From: CAZDHT01 sp964505325
Lineage (GTDB): Bacteria > Planctomycetota > PUPC01
Assembly (NCBI GenBank): GCA_964505325.1
Contig: CAZDHT010000143.1
Span: 1 to 13,320, forward strand
Length of the DNA: 13,320 nucleotides
Direction: 5' to 3'
Below the pieces are notes generated by a model. That model did no database searches. It was not told the origin of the DNA and saw only the letters and a program-made list of their open reading frames with translations. Both the position numbers and the translations under genes were made by a program. Each line of letters starts with the position of its first letter. The first letter of the stretch is position 1. Positions 1 through 6,567 of the stretch are shown piece after piece.

Positions 1-21
1 GGTGAACTCGGTCTCGCTCAT
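1..21 (-). CDS. N-terminal fragment of a gene running off the window edge
   Basis: Only seven codons are visible, reading M-S-E-T-E-F-T from an ATG at 21-19. A GGAGGA ribosome site lies upstream on the minus strand at about 38-33, eleven bases before the ATG, and the leader found upstream of the PEP-CTERM gene is repeated here at 53-118. That shared leader is the main reason to believe the start. The peptide is too short to name a family. The gene lies downstream of the PEP-CTERM gene on the same strand and could be cotranscribed with it. Confidence 0.45.
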
Positions 22-52
22 AAGCGTTCTCTTCCTCCGGCATGAGCCGGGC

Positions 53-118
53 CCTGCAACGCACAGGCCGCTCAAGCCCCGTGTCCAGTGCTCTTCTACG
101 GTTCGATTTCGTTCTTCC
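53..118 (-). promoter_or_regulatory. Conserved leader, copy 1 (upstream of the edge gene)
   Basis: These 66 bases align without gaps to 1106-1171 with 10 mismatches by eye (about 85% identity). On the minus strand the block ends in CCTG, loop TGCGTTG, CAGG, followed 31 bases later by the edge gene ATG. The 19 bases at 53-71 are identical in both copies. Because the block occupies the same place before two consecutive start codons, it is probably an untranslated regulatory leader or a shared promoter-proximal element rather than chance repetition. No known riboswitch class was recognised. Confidence 0.55.
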
Positions 119-142
119 GCCTGATGGCCTTCTCTGAGTCAC

Positions 143-1072
143 TTAGCTTCTCCTCCTCTTCAGCGCGAGCAACGCGAGGCCGACCAGGCCGAGGCCCGCC
201 GGCTCGGGGATGGGCGGCGGAATGAACTCGTTGGCCGACGCGGCGAACAGCCAGAAGTCGTTTTGGCGGTTCACGCCATTCGTCGAAGTGGTCAGTTTGA
301 AGCTCTCCAGGACCTGGGTCTCGTCCAGCAACAGGTTGCTGCTGAACTTCCACAGGTAGCGGTCTTCGTTGCGGATGTTGCTGTACCGGTTCGGGTCGCT
401 GCCAGCGGCGCCCATGTGGCGGTCCGACACGAACCCAAGCGCCCAGGTCGGGTCGGAGTCGGTCGCGTTGTGCCAGTCGCCCTGGCCGCCGACGCCGCCG
501 GACGTGAAGCTGCCGCCGGTCGCAGTGCCGCTGGCAGACCAGACCGTGTGCCACGCGGCGTCGGCGGCGTATTTGACCTCCACCTTGGCCGTATACGTCT
601 TTCCTGCATCGGAATGACGCCGGCCGTTGAGCAGGAAGTTGATGTCGGAGTAGGTCCGTTGGTCGCCGGCAGTGAGGTCAACCTGAACCGAGCCGGTGCT
701 GTTGTTCGTCGTGACGAGAGCGCAGTTGTGGACCTTTGTCATGGGCGGGTCGTTGGGCTTCCAGTCGGCCGAGTCGTAACGGCGGGCCAAGCCCTTTCCT
801 ATCTCGAAGTTGCCGCCGTCCACCAGCCCATCGGCCGGCAGGCCTGTGGGATCGTCGCCGAGGTAGAGGCTGCTCCACTGCATGCTGTGCTGAGTCAGAA
901 CATCACTGAGGCGGTGGTTGCCTGCCTGCGTGTTGCAGAAGGCGATCTCGTTCGCTGTCCCGACGGCGTCGTAGTTGAACGCGCTGCTCATGTCCAACTG
1001 GACCAGACCCGCCGACGCCGTCATCGCCATTCCCACAAACATCATCACAACAACCAATGCCATGCGCTTCAT
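143..1072 (-). CDS. PEP-CTERM sorting domain protein, secreted
   Basis: A 309-residue exported protein of unknown binding or structural role, predicted to be processed at its C-terminus by an exosortase. The N-terminus M-K-R-M-A-L-V-V-V-M-M-F is a signal peptide with a probable cut after A-S-A near residue 21. The C-terminus shows P-E-P, a short hydrophobic helix (GLGLVGLALLAL) and the basic tail KRRRS, the PEP-CTERM layout. The middle is rich in Gly, Asn, Thr and Trp and looks like a beta-sandwich; no enzyme motif was seen. The start at 1072 is chosen because GGAGG at 1083-1079 sits six bases before it and the signal peptide begins there; the frame stays open to a GTG at 1180, but that stretch matches the leader repeated at 53-118. 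No exosortase gene is in the window. Confidence 0.85.
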   Translation of the reverse strand: MKRMALVVVMMFVGMAMTASAGLVQLDMSSAFNYDAVGTANEIAFCNTQAGNHRLSDVLTQHSMQWSSLYLGDDPTGLPADGLVDGGNFEIGKGLARRYDSADWKPNDPPMTKVHNCALVTTNNSTGSVQVDLTAGDQRTYSDINFLLNGRRHSDAGKTYTAKVEVKYAADAAWHTVWSASGTATGGSFTSGGVGGQGDWHNATDSDPTWALGFVSDRHMGAAGSDPNRYSNIRNEDRYLWKFSSNLLLDETQVLESFKLTTSTNGVNRQNDFWLFAASANEFIPPPIPEPAGLGLVGLALLALKRRRS

Positions 1073-1105
1073 CACGCACCTCCTTTTCACGACAGAGGCC
1101 CGGGG

Positions 1106-1171
1106 CCTGCAACGCACAGGCCGCCCGATCCTCGTGTCCAGTGGTTTTCTACGGTTCAACTTCATTCCTCC
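1106..1171 (-). promoter_or_regulatory. Conserved leader, copy 2 (upstream of the PEP-CTERM gene)
   Basis: The second copy of the 66-base block. Here the hairpin is better: GGCCTG, loop TGCGTTG, CAGGCC, a perfect six-pair stem at 1123-1105 on the minus strand. It ends 33 bases before the ATG at 1072 and about 20 bases before the ribosome site. Copy 1 has an extra base in the right arm, so its stem is four pairs plus a bulge. The block is open in the reading frame of the PEP-CTERM gene, but the copy at 53-118 is not preserved as coding, so a non-coding role is more likely. Confidence 0.55.
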
Positions 1172-1271
1172 AACCAACACTCAAGAGCAAAAGCCTTCCT
1201 GCGACGTCCCCGGCTACGCGCCGGCGACGGTCGATCAAGCCGCATCTCTTCTCCTGCTTTCTTCGGATCTC

Positions 1272-1411
1272 GTAACACTTCAGCCAAGTGAAGCGTATGC
1301 ACATTTTCCGCCGGTTCGCAGAACCGGCCTACAACATCTTGCGGCCACCTTGTAGGCCCGTTCTGTGAACGGGCGTGTATTGCTCCCTTCTACATTTGGC
1401 TGAAGTGTTAC
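1272..1411. mobile_element. MITE-like element with 19-bp terminal inverted repeats and 8-bp target duplication
   Basis: The left end at 1272-1290 (GTAACACTTCAGCCAAGTG) and the reverse complement of the right end at 1393-1411 agree at 18 of 19 bases. The element is flanked directly by CGGATCTC at 1264-1271 and again at 1412-1419, an 8-bp target-site duplication. At 140 bp it cannot encode a transposase, so it is a non-autonomous element moved by a transposase elsewhere. It lies upstream of the PEP-CTERM gene leader. The transposase family was not identified; several IS families make 8-bp duplications. Confidence 0.85.
1310..1374. repeat. Pair of oppositely oriented hairpins inside the MITE
   Basis: Hairpin 1 is GCCGGTT (1310-1316), a five-base loop, then AACCGGC (1322-1328), followed by CTACAA. 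Hairpin 2 is preceded by TTGTAG and is GCCCGTT (1356-1362), a five-base loop, AACGGGC (1368-1374). The two are inverted copies of each other. They differ by a G-C to C-G swap in which both paired bases changed, so the stem is kept. This arrangement resembles REP/BIME pairs. Confidence 0.8.
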
Positions 1412-1649
1412 CGGATCTCTTCACTGAATCTGCTGTGTCCTTACAGAAAGCCAGTATTCGGGTACTACAAAGCCAGATACCGCATCCTCCACAACGGTTC
1501 GGATCGGCCTCTTCTTTTTTCGCGCTCTCTCTTGCACCGGCCCGTGCCGATGCGCCACCAGAGCGCATCTATGTCCGTTCGTCGAGCGTGTGACGCACGC
1601 GTGCGCCGGCCCGAAACTGACCGGCGCCGGGCGCTCATAGCCGCCGCAC

Positions 1650-1669
1650 CCGGCCGGCCGGCCGGCCGG
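1650..1669. repeat. (CCGG)5 tetranucleotide tract
   Basis: Five uninterrupted CCGG units flanked by further C and G. The tract is self-complementary and could extrude a hairpin or vary in length by slippage. It lies in the gene-free stretch, so no effect on a protein is expected. Confidence 0.9.
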
Positions 1670-2114
1670 GCGGACGTGCGCTCACGCCGCGTTCGATTCC
1701 TGCGTCGCCGCGCCTCCGTATCAGGCCCGGACAGTCGCACTACTACCAGGCTTCCTTATCCGCCCAATGGCACCGGCTGGCCCTCTCGGGCCCGGTGCGT
1801 GCAGCACCCGCGCCACATCCACGTGGGCGAGGCGCAAATCTGCAGCCGAGGCCCGTCCGCCTGCCAAAGCGCCGGCGAGAACGCGGCCTCGTGCGCGCGG
1901 CAGCGCGGCGTGTTCGGCTGCAAAGCCGTCAGCCGTGATCGAGCACGGCCCGCGGTGCAGCGGCCCGGCGAGACTTGTCGCGCCGGGCACGCCCGGGGTG
2001 GAGCCGGCGGGCCTCCGTCCCATGCGGGGCGCGCAAAGGTACCCTAAAGACGACCGGGGGGCCGGGGTGAAAGCTGCAAATCCCATGCCAACCCGGTCGG
2101 CTTTTGGGCGAGTA

Positions 2115-2123
2115 TGGTATAAT
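2115..2123 (+). promoter_or_regulatory. Candidate extended -10 promoter without an obvious gene
   Basis: TGGTATAAT is a full match to the extended -10 consensus (TG, one base, TATAAT). No clear -35 hexamer lies 17 bases upstream. Downstream, on the plus strand, is about 180 bp without a good ORF and then the antisense strand of the sulfatase gene. It could drive a small RNA, an antisense transcript or a lost gene, or be a chance match. Confidence 0.35.
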
Positions 2124-2309
2124 GTGTTGCAGAACAAGAGGTTACGAACAGATGCCGCACCCGGCGGCGGAGGCGGGGCCAGGGATCAGTGGATTTCAGG
2201 CAACATGGGCTACTTCCGCCCTGGCAAGGAACGGGCGTAATCTGCTGCATGGACAGAGGTTAGGAGGCGTTGCGGCGGGGCAACACGGCGGCGCTCGCGG
2301 CCGCCCCGC

Positions 2310-3656
2310 TCAGCCGCTCTCAGCGGCCGAGATGTGTTTGCAGATCAGCGCGATCAGCCGTTCCCGCTGGCCGGCACAGGACGGATCGTCCGCCAGGTTC
2401 ACGATCTCGTGCGGGTCCTCGGTCAAGTTGTACAGAGCCACGTCGTGGACCTCGGGATCGAGGCAGAGCGAGAGCTTCCAGTCGCCGTCGCGGACCATCA
2501 CCAGCCGCCCCTTGTGCTGGACGTATGGCCGCTGGGATTCGAGCGTCAACTCGCTGAACACCGGCTTTACTTCGGGCTCGCCGCCGGCCGTCAGGACGTC
2601 CGCGATGCTCGCCGAGCATCCCTCGCCGGGCGCGTCCAGCCCCGCCAGCTCCAGCAGGGTTGGGAGCAGCGTCTGCGTCTCGACCGGCGTCTGGATCGTC
2701 ACGCCGCGCGCCACTTCCGGCGGATACCGGAAGATGTAGGGCACGTTGACGACCGGGTTGTAGAACGTCTGCTTCTGCACCAGCCCGTAGTCGCCGAGGT
2801 GCGTGCCGTGGTCGGACAGGTAGACCACGATGGTGTTTTCCAGCAGCCCCCGCTCCTCCATTCGGTCGAGCAGCCGGCCGAACTCGTCGTCAAGGAACGC
2901 AACCTCCCCGTAGTAGCACCGGCGCATCTTCCGGATCTCTTCCGGCGACAGGAGCGCCGACGACGACGTCTTGCTCACGTGTTCGGCCAGCCACGAGGGT
3001 TGTCCTTCGGGCGGCGCATCGCACGCCTCGGGGAGCCGGATCGCCTCCGCCGGGATGATCTCATCGAACGGTGCCGGCGGCACCACGGGGGTGTGCGGGC
3101 CGTTGAACGAGACGCGCAGGAAGAACGGCCGCGCCGGGTCGCGGCGTTCGAGCCAGTCGAGCCCGAGGTCGACCGCCTGGTGCTCGGTGGTCTCGGAGTG
3201 GTCGGCGGGGAACCGCCCGGCGAAGATCCACCGGCGCGCCTCGCCCGGATACTTCACCACGCCCCAGTCGCTCTCGTCGTATCTCTCGTGGTAGTCGAAA
3301 TACTCAACGTGGGGGGAGAGACAATCGCCGCCCTCGACCTCAAACGCCGGCTCGGCGCAGACGTAGTGCTGCTTGCCGAAGCTCGCCGTCCCGTACCCGG
3401 CGCCGCGGAACCGCTGCATCAGGCTCCCCGATGGCGGCTCCTCTGTCGTGTCGTTGTACCAGACGCCGGTCTGGCTGGGGTACTTGGCGAAGAGCAGCGA
3501 CGTGCGCGCCGGCATGCACACGGGAGACGGCGTGACCGCGTTCCGGAACACCGTGCCTTCGCCGGCCAGGCGGTCGATGTTGGGGGTGCGGGCCCACGGA
3601 CTGCCGTAGCAGCCCAGCGAGTCGGTGCGCTGCTCATCGGTCATCAGCCACAGCAC
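2310..3656 (-). CDS. S1 family (formylglycine) sulfatase, no signal peptide
   Basis: Hydrolyses sulfate esters, probably on a carbohydrate. Counting from a GTG at 3656 the protein has 448 residues. C47-M-P-A-R51 is the CxPxR motif whose Cys is oxidised to formylglycine by a maturase not seen here. Other alkaline-phosphatase-fold residues are D7 in MTDEQ, K95 and H97 in FGKQH, H188 in GPHTP, D282-H283 in SDHG and K295 in QKQ. The C-terminus DWKL..LYNLTEDPHEIVNL is typical. It is the last gene of the GH94-GH2-sulfatase operon. The start is uncertain: AGGAGG at 3683-3678 points to an in-frame ATC at 3671 that would add I-E-R-P-N, exactly the residues usually found before VLWLMTD. With no signal peptide on either start, a cytoplasmic location is inferred. 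The sulfated substrate is unknown. Confidence 0.93.
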   Translation of the reverse strand: MLWLMTDEQRTDSLGCYGSPWARTPNIDRLAGEGTVFRNAVTPSPVCMPARTSLLFAKYPSQTGVWYNDTTEEPPSGSLMQRFRGAGYGTASFGKQHYVCAEPAFEVEGGDCLSPHVEYFDYHERYDESDWGVVKYPGEARRWIFAGRFPADHSETTEHQAVDLGLDWLERRDPARPFFLRVSFNGPHTPVVPPAPFDEIIPAEAIRLPEACDAPPEGQPSWLAEHVSKTSSSALLSPEEIRKMRRCYYGEVAFLDDEFGRLLDRMEERGLLENTIVVYLSDHGTHLGDYGLVQKQTFYNPVVNVPYIFRYPPEVARGVTIQTPVETQTLLPTLLELAGLDAPGEGCSASIADVLTAGGEPEVKPVFSELTLESQRPYVQHKGRLVMVRDGDWKLSLCLDPEVHDVALYNLTEDPHEIVNLADDPSCAGQRERLIALICKHISAAESG

Positions 3657-3677
3657 ATTGGGGCGTTCGATCTCTTG

Positions 3678-3683
3678 CCTCCT
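3678..3683 (-). promoter_or_regulatory. Strong ribosome site that questions the sulfatase start
   Basis: AGGAGG begins directly after the GH2 stop codon (TGA, 3686-3684). Six bases after it is ATC at 3671-3669, in frame with the sulfatase. The only ordinary in-frame start nearby is GTG at 3656, 21 bases from the site, which is too far for normal initiation. No in-frame ATG, GTG or TTG lies between. Confidence 0.75.
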
Positions 3684-6533
3684 TCATCGTTGGTCCGATG
3701 GGCTGTCCGGCAGCGGGTCGATGCACCGCGAGAGCAGTTGGCCCTCGCCGCCGGGCTTGATGACGCCGGCGGCGTAGTTGACAAGATTGGCCAGCAACGT
3801 CTGGGCCGTCCGGCTGTTGTCGAGGTTGCCCGGCACCTTCATGTTGCACACGACGATCTGCCCCCGCCCGAGGGGAACGCGGTACAAGCCGCCGCACCAG
3901 GCATAGTCCGCCGGCCGGGTCCACATGTGCATCGACAGCCCGCCGGCGAGCACCTCCCCGCCCGCGGCCATCACGTCCTCGCCCCGGTCGAACTTGTCGG
4001 GGTACACGTCGGCGTACTGGTATCCCGCGACGCAATCGGCGGGCAGATTCGCAAAGATCGCGTGCCGCTTGACGTACCCGATCGTCCGCATCGCCCGGCC
4101 CATGCGAATCAGCGTCGGGAACAGGTGCTCGTAGAGGAGCATGACCTCGGGCTCGAACAGCACCGCGCAGCCGCCCAGTTGGACGATCTTCCTGAGCTGC
4201 CCGAAGACCTCGCGTATGAGCTGCCTGTTGCCGACGCCCTCCCGCAGATCGAACAGGATGGGGACGTTCTTGTTGCGATAGCCGTTGCTGAAGGCCTCGG
4301 CCCTCGCGCCGAGCCGTCGGAGATGCCGGGCAATGACGCCTTGCGGGTCGTCGGCACCGGCGGCGTCGACGACAAGCCTCGGCCGTGGGAGCACGATGAA
4401 CTCAACGCTCTCGCGGCGCAACGTTCTGCCCGCGTGCAGCAGCGTCATGCGCAGGTTGTACCTGCCGGGCTTCAGCGTCGGCCGGACTGTCTTCCGCAGC
4501 AGGAGCTGTATCTCCTTCTCCGCCCTCACCCGTCCCGAGCCGACCGCGCGGCCGATGCGCCGGCCCCGCGCGCCGACGATCTCGACGCGCCACGTGCAGC
4601 TCTTGCCGAGCCGGTCCTCGTTGACGAGCATCACGCGGACGGAGAGCGCGTCGCCCTGGCACAGGACGCGGGGGGTAATCTCCGCCACCGGCAGCGGGGT
4701 CTTCACGGCCGTAGCGAGGCCGGCGAGTATTGGCTTGGGCCGCCGCCACACGTCGGTCGCGCCGAACAGCTCTCCGCTGGCATCGGCGAGCTGGCAGAAA
4801 CACAGGCCGGCGAGCTTCGGATTGGTCCGCATCGCAGCGGTGACCAGCCGGACCTCATCGGCGCGGACACGGCTCGCCTCGGCGATCATCCCGCCGACGC
4901 TGCCGAACGTCTTCGCCAGCCCCGCCGCGCGGAACTGGGCCTTCAGCGAGTCGTGGAAGTCCTTGTGGAGGCGGTAGTCCTCGAGGCCGGCCTCCCGCTC
5001 GGCGCGGCGGTAGGTCCTCAGGACGGCGGCATAGTCGGGGGGCGCCTCGGGCGCGCCGTACTCGCTCACCAGCAGCGGCAGGCCCGCTTGGCCCCGGGTG
5101 CGGTAGTCGCGGAGGCTGGAATCCCGCAGGGGCAGGGGGCAGTAGCCGTGGGCGTCCAGTATCTCGGCCGTACGCGTCGTGTTGGGCAGCATGATCCTCG
5201 TGCCTGCTCCCGTGCCCGAGCCGTCGCCGCCGGAAGTGTCGACGAGGAGGCGCGTCGAATCGATCTTCCGCGCCCATCCGGCCAGGCGCGCGGTCAGCCG
5301 CTTGACCTGCGCCCGGGTGAACTCGCGGAGGTGGTACGCCTCGTTCATCAGGCACCAGAGCACGACGCTGGGATGGTTGCGGTCGCGGCGCAGCAGACCC
5401 TCGACCTGGCTGCGGCAGTGCCGCTCGGTGTGCGGGGTGTTGCCGATCCAGCCGATGGCCGGCTCGCCCTGTACGAGGATGCCCAACTCGTCGGCGATGT
5501 CCAGGTAGTACGGGTTGACCGGCTTGAGGTGGGCGCGGAGGAAGTTGAAGCCGTTGTCCTTGAGCAGTTGCAGTTCGCGGCGGGCAAAGTCCGGCGTCTC
5601 GGGGAAGATCAGCGTCCGCGGGTACATCCCTTGCTGAAGGAGGCCCTTGAGCTTGATCTTCCGGCCGTTGAGGTGGAAGGCGCCGTTGCGGACGGTGAAC
5701 TCCCGCATGCCGAAGCGGACGGTGAGGCTGTCGACTGCCCCGCTGTCGGTCGCGATCTCGACCGCCGCCGAGTAGAGGAACGGGTCGTCGGGTGACCACA
5801 GTCGGGCTTCCTTCACGGCCACGGGCACGGAAAGGTGGTTGTCGCCCTTCTTCAGCCTGACGGTCCGCGTCGCGGACGCCACCGGGCGGCCGGGTCTTGC
5901 CGACGAGGCGACGCGGCAGGTCACCACGGCCGAACAGGCCCGCCCGCGGTTGGTGATGGTGATGTCCAGGACCGCCTTCCCGCGGCGGGGGAACGGCTTG
6001 ACGTAGCAGTCGGCGACATACGCCGGGTCGGTGACGACCAGCTCGACGACCTGCCAGATCCCACCGGCGTTGTAGTACCAGCCGAGCTTGCCGGCGGGCA
6101 GGTCGCCCTGGTTGAGCGGCGCGCCGATGCGGTAGCCGTCGATCTCGTGGTTGATGGGCGGGTTGATGACGCGGACGACCAGCTCGTTGTCCGGCCGAAG
6201 CAGCGCGGACACGTCGAACTCGAAGGGCAGGAAGCCGCCCTCGTGGCCGCCGAGGTGCCGTCCGTTCAGCCAGCATTCGGCGACGTAGCACACCGCGCCG
6301 AACTTGAGACGGACGACCTTGCCATCCCACGCGCCCGGCGCGGCGAAACGCCTGCGGTACCAGCCGACGCCGTCGTAGCCGGGGCGGACCTGCTCCCACA
6401 CCCCCGGCACGGTCATCTTCATGGACCGCGGGAAACGGGCATGCCACCGCCGCTCCTTCCCCTCGTTCTTCGGGTCGAAGGCCAGGTCCCACTGTCCGTT
6501 CAGCGAGACGACCTCTCTCGCGCTCTTGCTCAT
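3684..6533 (-). CDS. Glycoside hydrolase family 2 enzyme with extra C-terminal domain
   Basis: A 949-residue retaining exo-beta-glycosidase of the beta-galactosidase, beta-glucuronidase and beta-mannosidase superfamily; the sugar is not predictable. Order: sugar-binding jelly roll about 8-168 (LNGQWDL, GVGWYRR, GGIWQVVEL), immunoglobulin-like domain about 170-280, TIM barrel about 285-610. The acid/base is E398 in NHPSVVLWCLMNEA and the nucleophile is probably E491 in LLVSEYGAPE. Residues about 620-712 look like a beta domain, and about 712-925 form an alpha/beta domain that may resemble the glutamine-amidotransferase-like domains seen in some glycosidases. There is no signal peptide. The ATG at 6533 has a modest GGAG ten bases upstream. 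It starts 34 bases after the GH94 gene and its stop abuts the sulfatase ribosome site, so the three are cotranscribed. Confidence 0.92.
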   Translation of the reverse strand: MSKSAREVVSLNGQWDLAFDPKNEGKERRWHARFPRSMKMTVPGVWEQVRPGYDGVGWYRRRFAAPGAWDGKVVRLKFGAVCYVAECWLNGRHLGGHEGGFLPFEFDVSALLRPDNELVVRVINPPINHEIDGYRIGAPLNQGDLPAGKLGWYYNAGGIWQVVELVVTDPAYVADCYVKPFPRRGKAVLDITITNRGRACSAVVTCRVASSARPGRPVASATRTVRLKKGDNHLSVPVAVKEARLWSPDDPFLYSAAVEIATDSGAVDSLTVRFGMREFTVRNGAFHLNGRKIKLKGLLQQGMYPRTLIFPETPDFARRELQLLKDNGFNFLRAHLKPVNPYYLDIADELGILVQGEPAIGWIGNTPHTERHCRSQVEGLLRRDRNHPSVVLWCLMNEAYHLREFTRAQVKRLTARLAGWARKIDSTRLLVDTSGGDGSGTGAGTRIMLPNTTRTAEILDAHGYCPLPLRDSSLRDYRTRGQAGLPLLVSEYGAPEAPPDYAAVLRTYRRAEREAGLEDYRLHKDFHDSLKAQFRAAGLAKTFGSVGGMIAEASRVRADEVRLVTAAMRTNPKLAGLCFCQLADASGELFGATDVWRRPKPILAGLATAVKTPLPVAEITPRVLCQGDALSVRVMLVNEDRLGKSCTWRVEIVGARGRRIGRAVGSGRVRAEKEIQLLLRKTVRPTLKPGRYNLRMTLLHAGRTLRRESVEFIVLPRPRLVVDAAGADDPQGVIARHLRRLGARAEAFSNGYRNKNVPILFDLREGVGNRQLIREVFGQLRKIVQLGGCAVLFEPEVMLLYEHLFPTLIRMGRAMRTIGYVKRHAIFANLPADCVAGYQYADVYPDKFDRGEDVMAAGGEVLAGGLSMHMWTRPADYAWCGGLYRVPLGRGQIVVCNMKVPGNLDNSRTAQTLLANLVNYAAGVIKPGGEGQLLSRCIDPLPDSPSDQR

Positions 6534-6567
6534 CTGTCTTGGTCTCCGGGTACCCGGGACTCACTGC

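Larger units (their letters stand above)
1420..2309. other. 890-bp gap without a convincing gene
   Basis: All long open frames here give Arg-, Ala- and Pro-rich translations without domains, signal peptides or good ribosome sites, as expected by chance in GC-rich DNA. The stretch contains five tandem CCGG units at 1650-1669, which form a perfectly self-complementary 20-mer, and an extended -10 box on the plus strand at 2115-2123. It separates the sulfatase operon from the PEP-CTERM gene, both on the minus strand. It may hold an RNA gene or decayed coding sequence, but neither can be shown. Confidence 0.6.

Noticed and set aside
98..116. A tRNA T-arm-like string GGTTCGATTTC
   Set aside because: No matching acceptor, D or anticodon stems surround it; it is part of the leader repeat.
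1184..1201. A sigma-54-like promoter (GG and TTGCT on the minus strand) before the PEP-CTERM leader
   Set aside because: The -24 GG is one base out of register with the -12 TTGCT, and the rest of the -24 box does not match.
1208..1230. A nine-pair hairpin (one mismatch) upstream of the PEP-CTERM leader
   Set aside because: No U-run follows on either strand and no second copy exists at the other leader; it may be chance in GC-rich DNA.
1721..2240. Open frames on both strands in the gene-free gap
   Set aside because: Low-complexity Ala/Arg/Pro translations with no signal peptide, motif or good ribosome site.
2313..2327. A six-pair hairpin GCCGCT/AGCGGC at the sulfatase stop as a terminator
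   Set aside because: It lies inside the last codons, has a three-base loop and is not followed by a U-run.
2334..5795. A very long plus-strand open frame of 1153 codons
   Set aside because: It is antisense to the sulfatase and GH2 genes, which have clear motifs; the translation is rich in Arg, Val, Ala and Asp with no domain, as expected opposite GC-rich genes.
6545..6560. A 12-bp palindrome CCGGGTACCCGG between the GH94 and GH2 genes
   Set aside because: It has no loop, so it makes a poor RNA hairpin, and a single short palindrome in GC-rich DNA is weak evidence for an operator.
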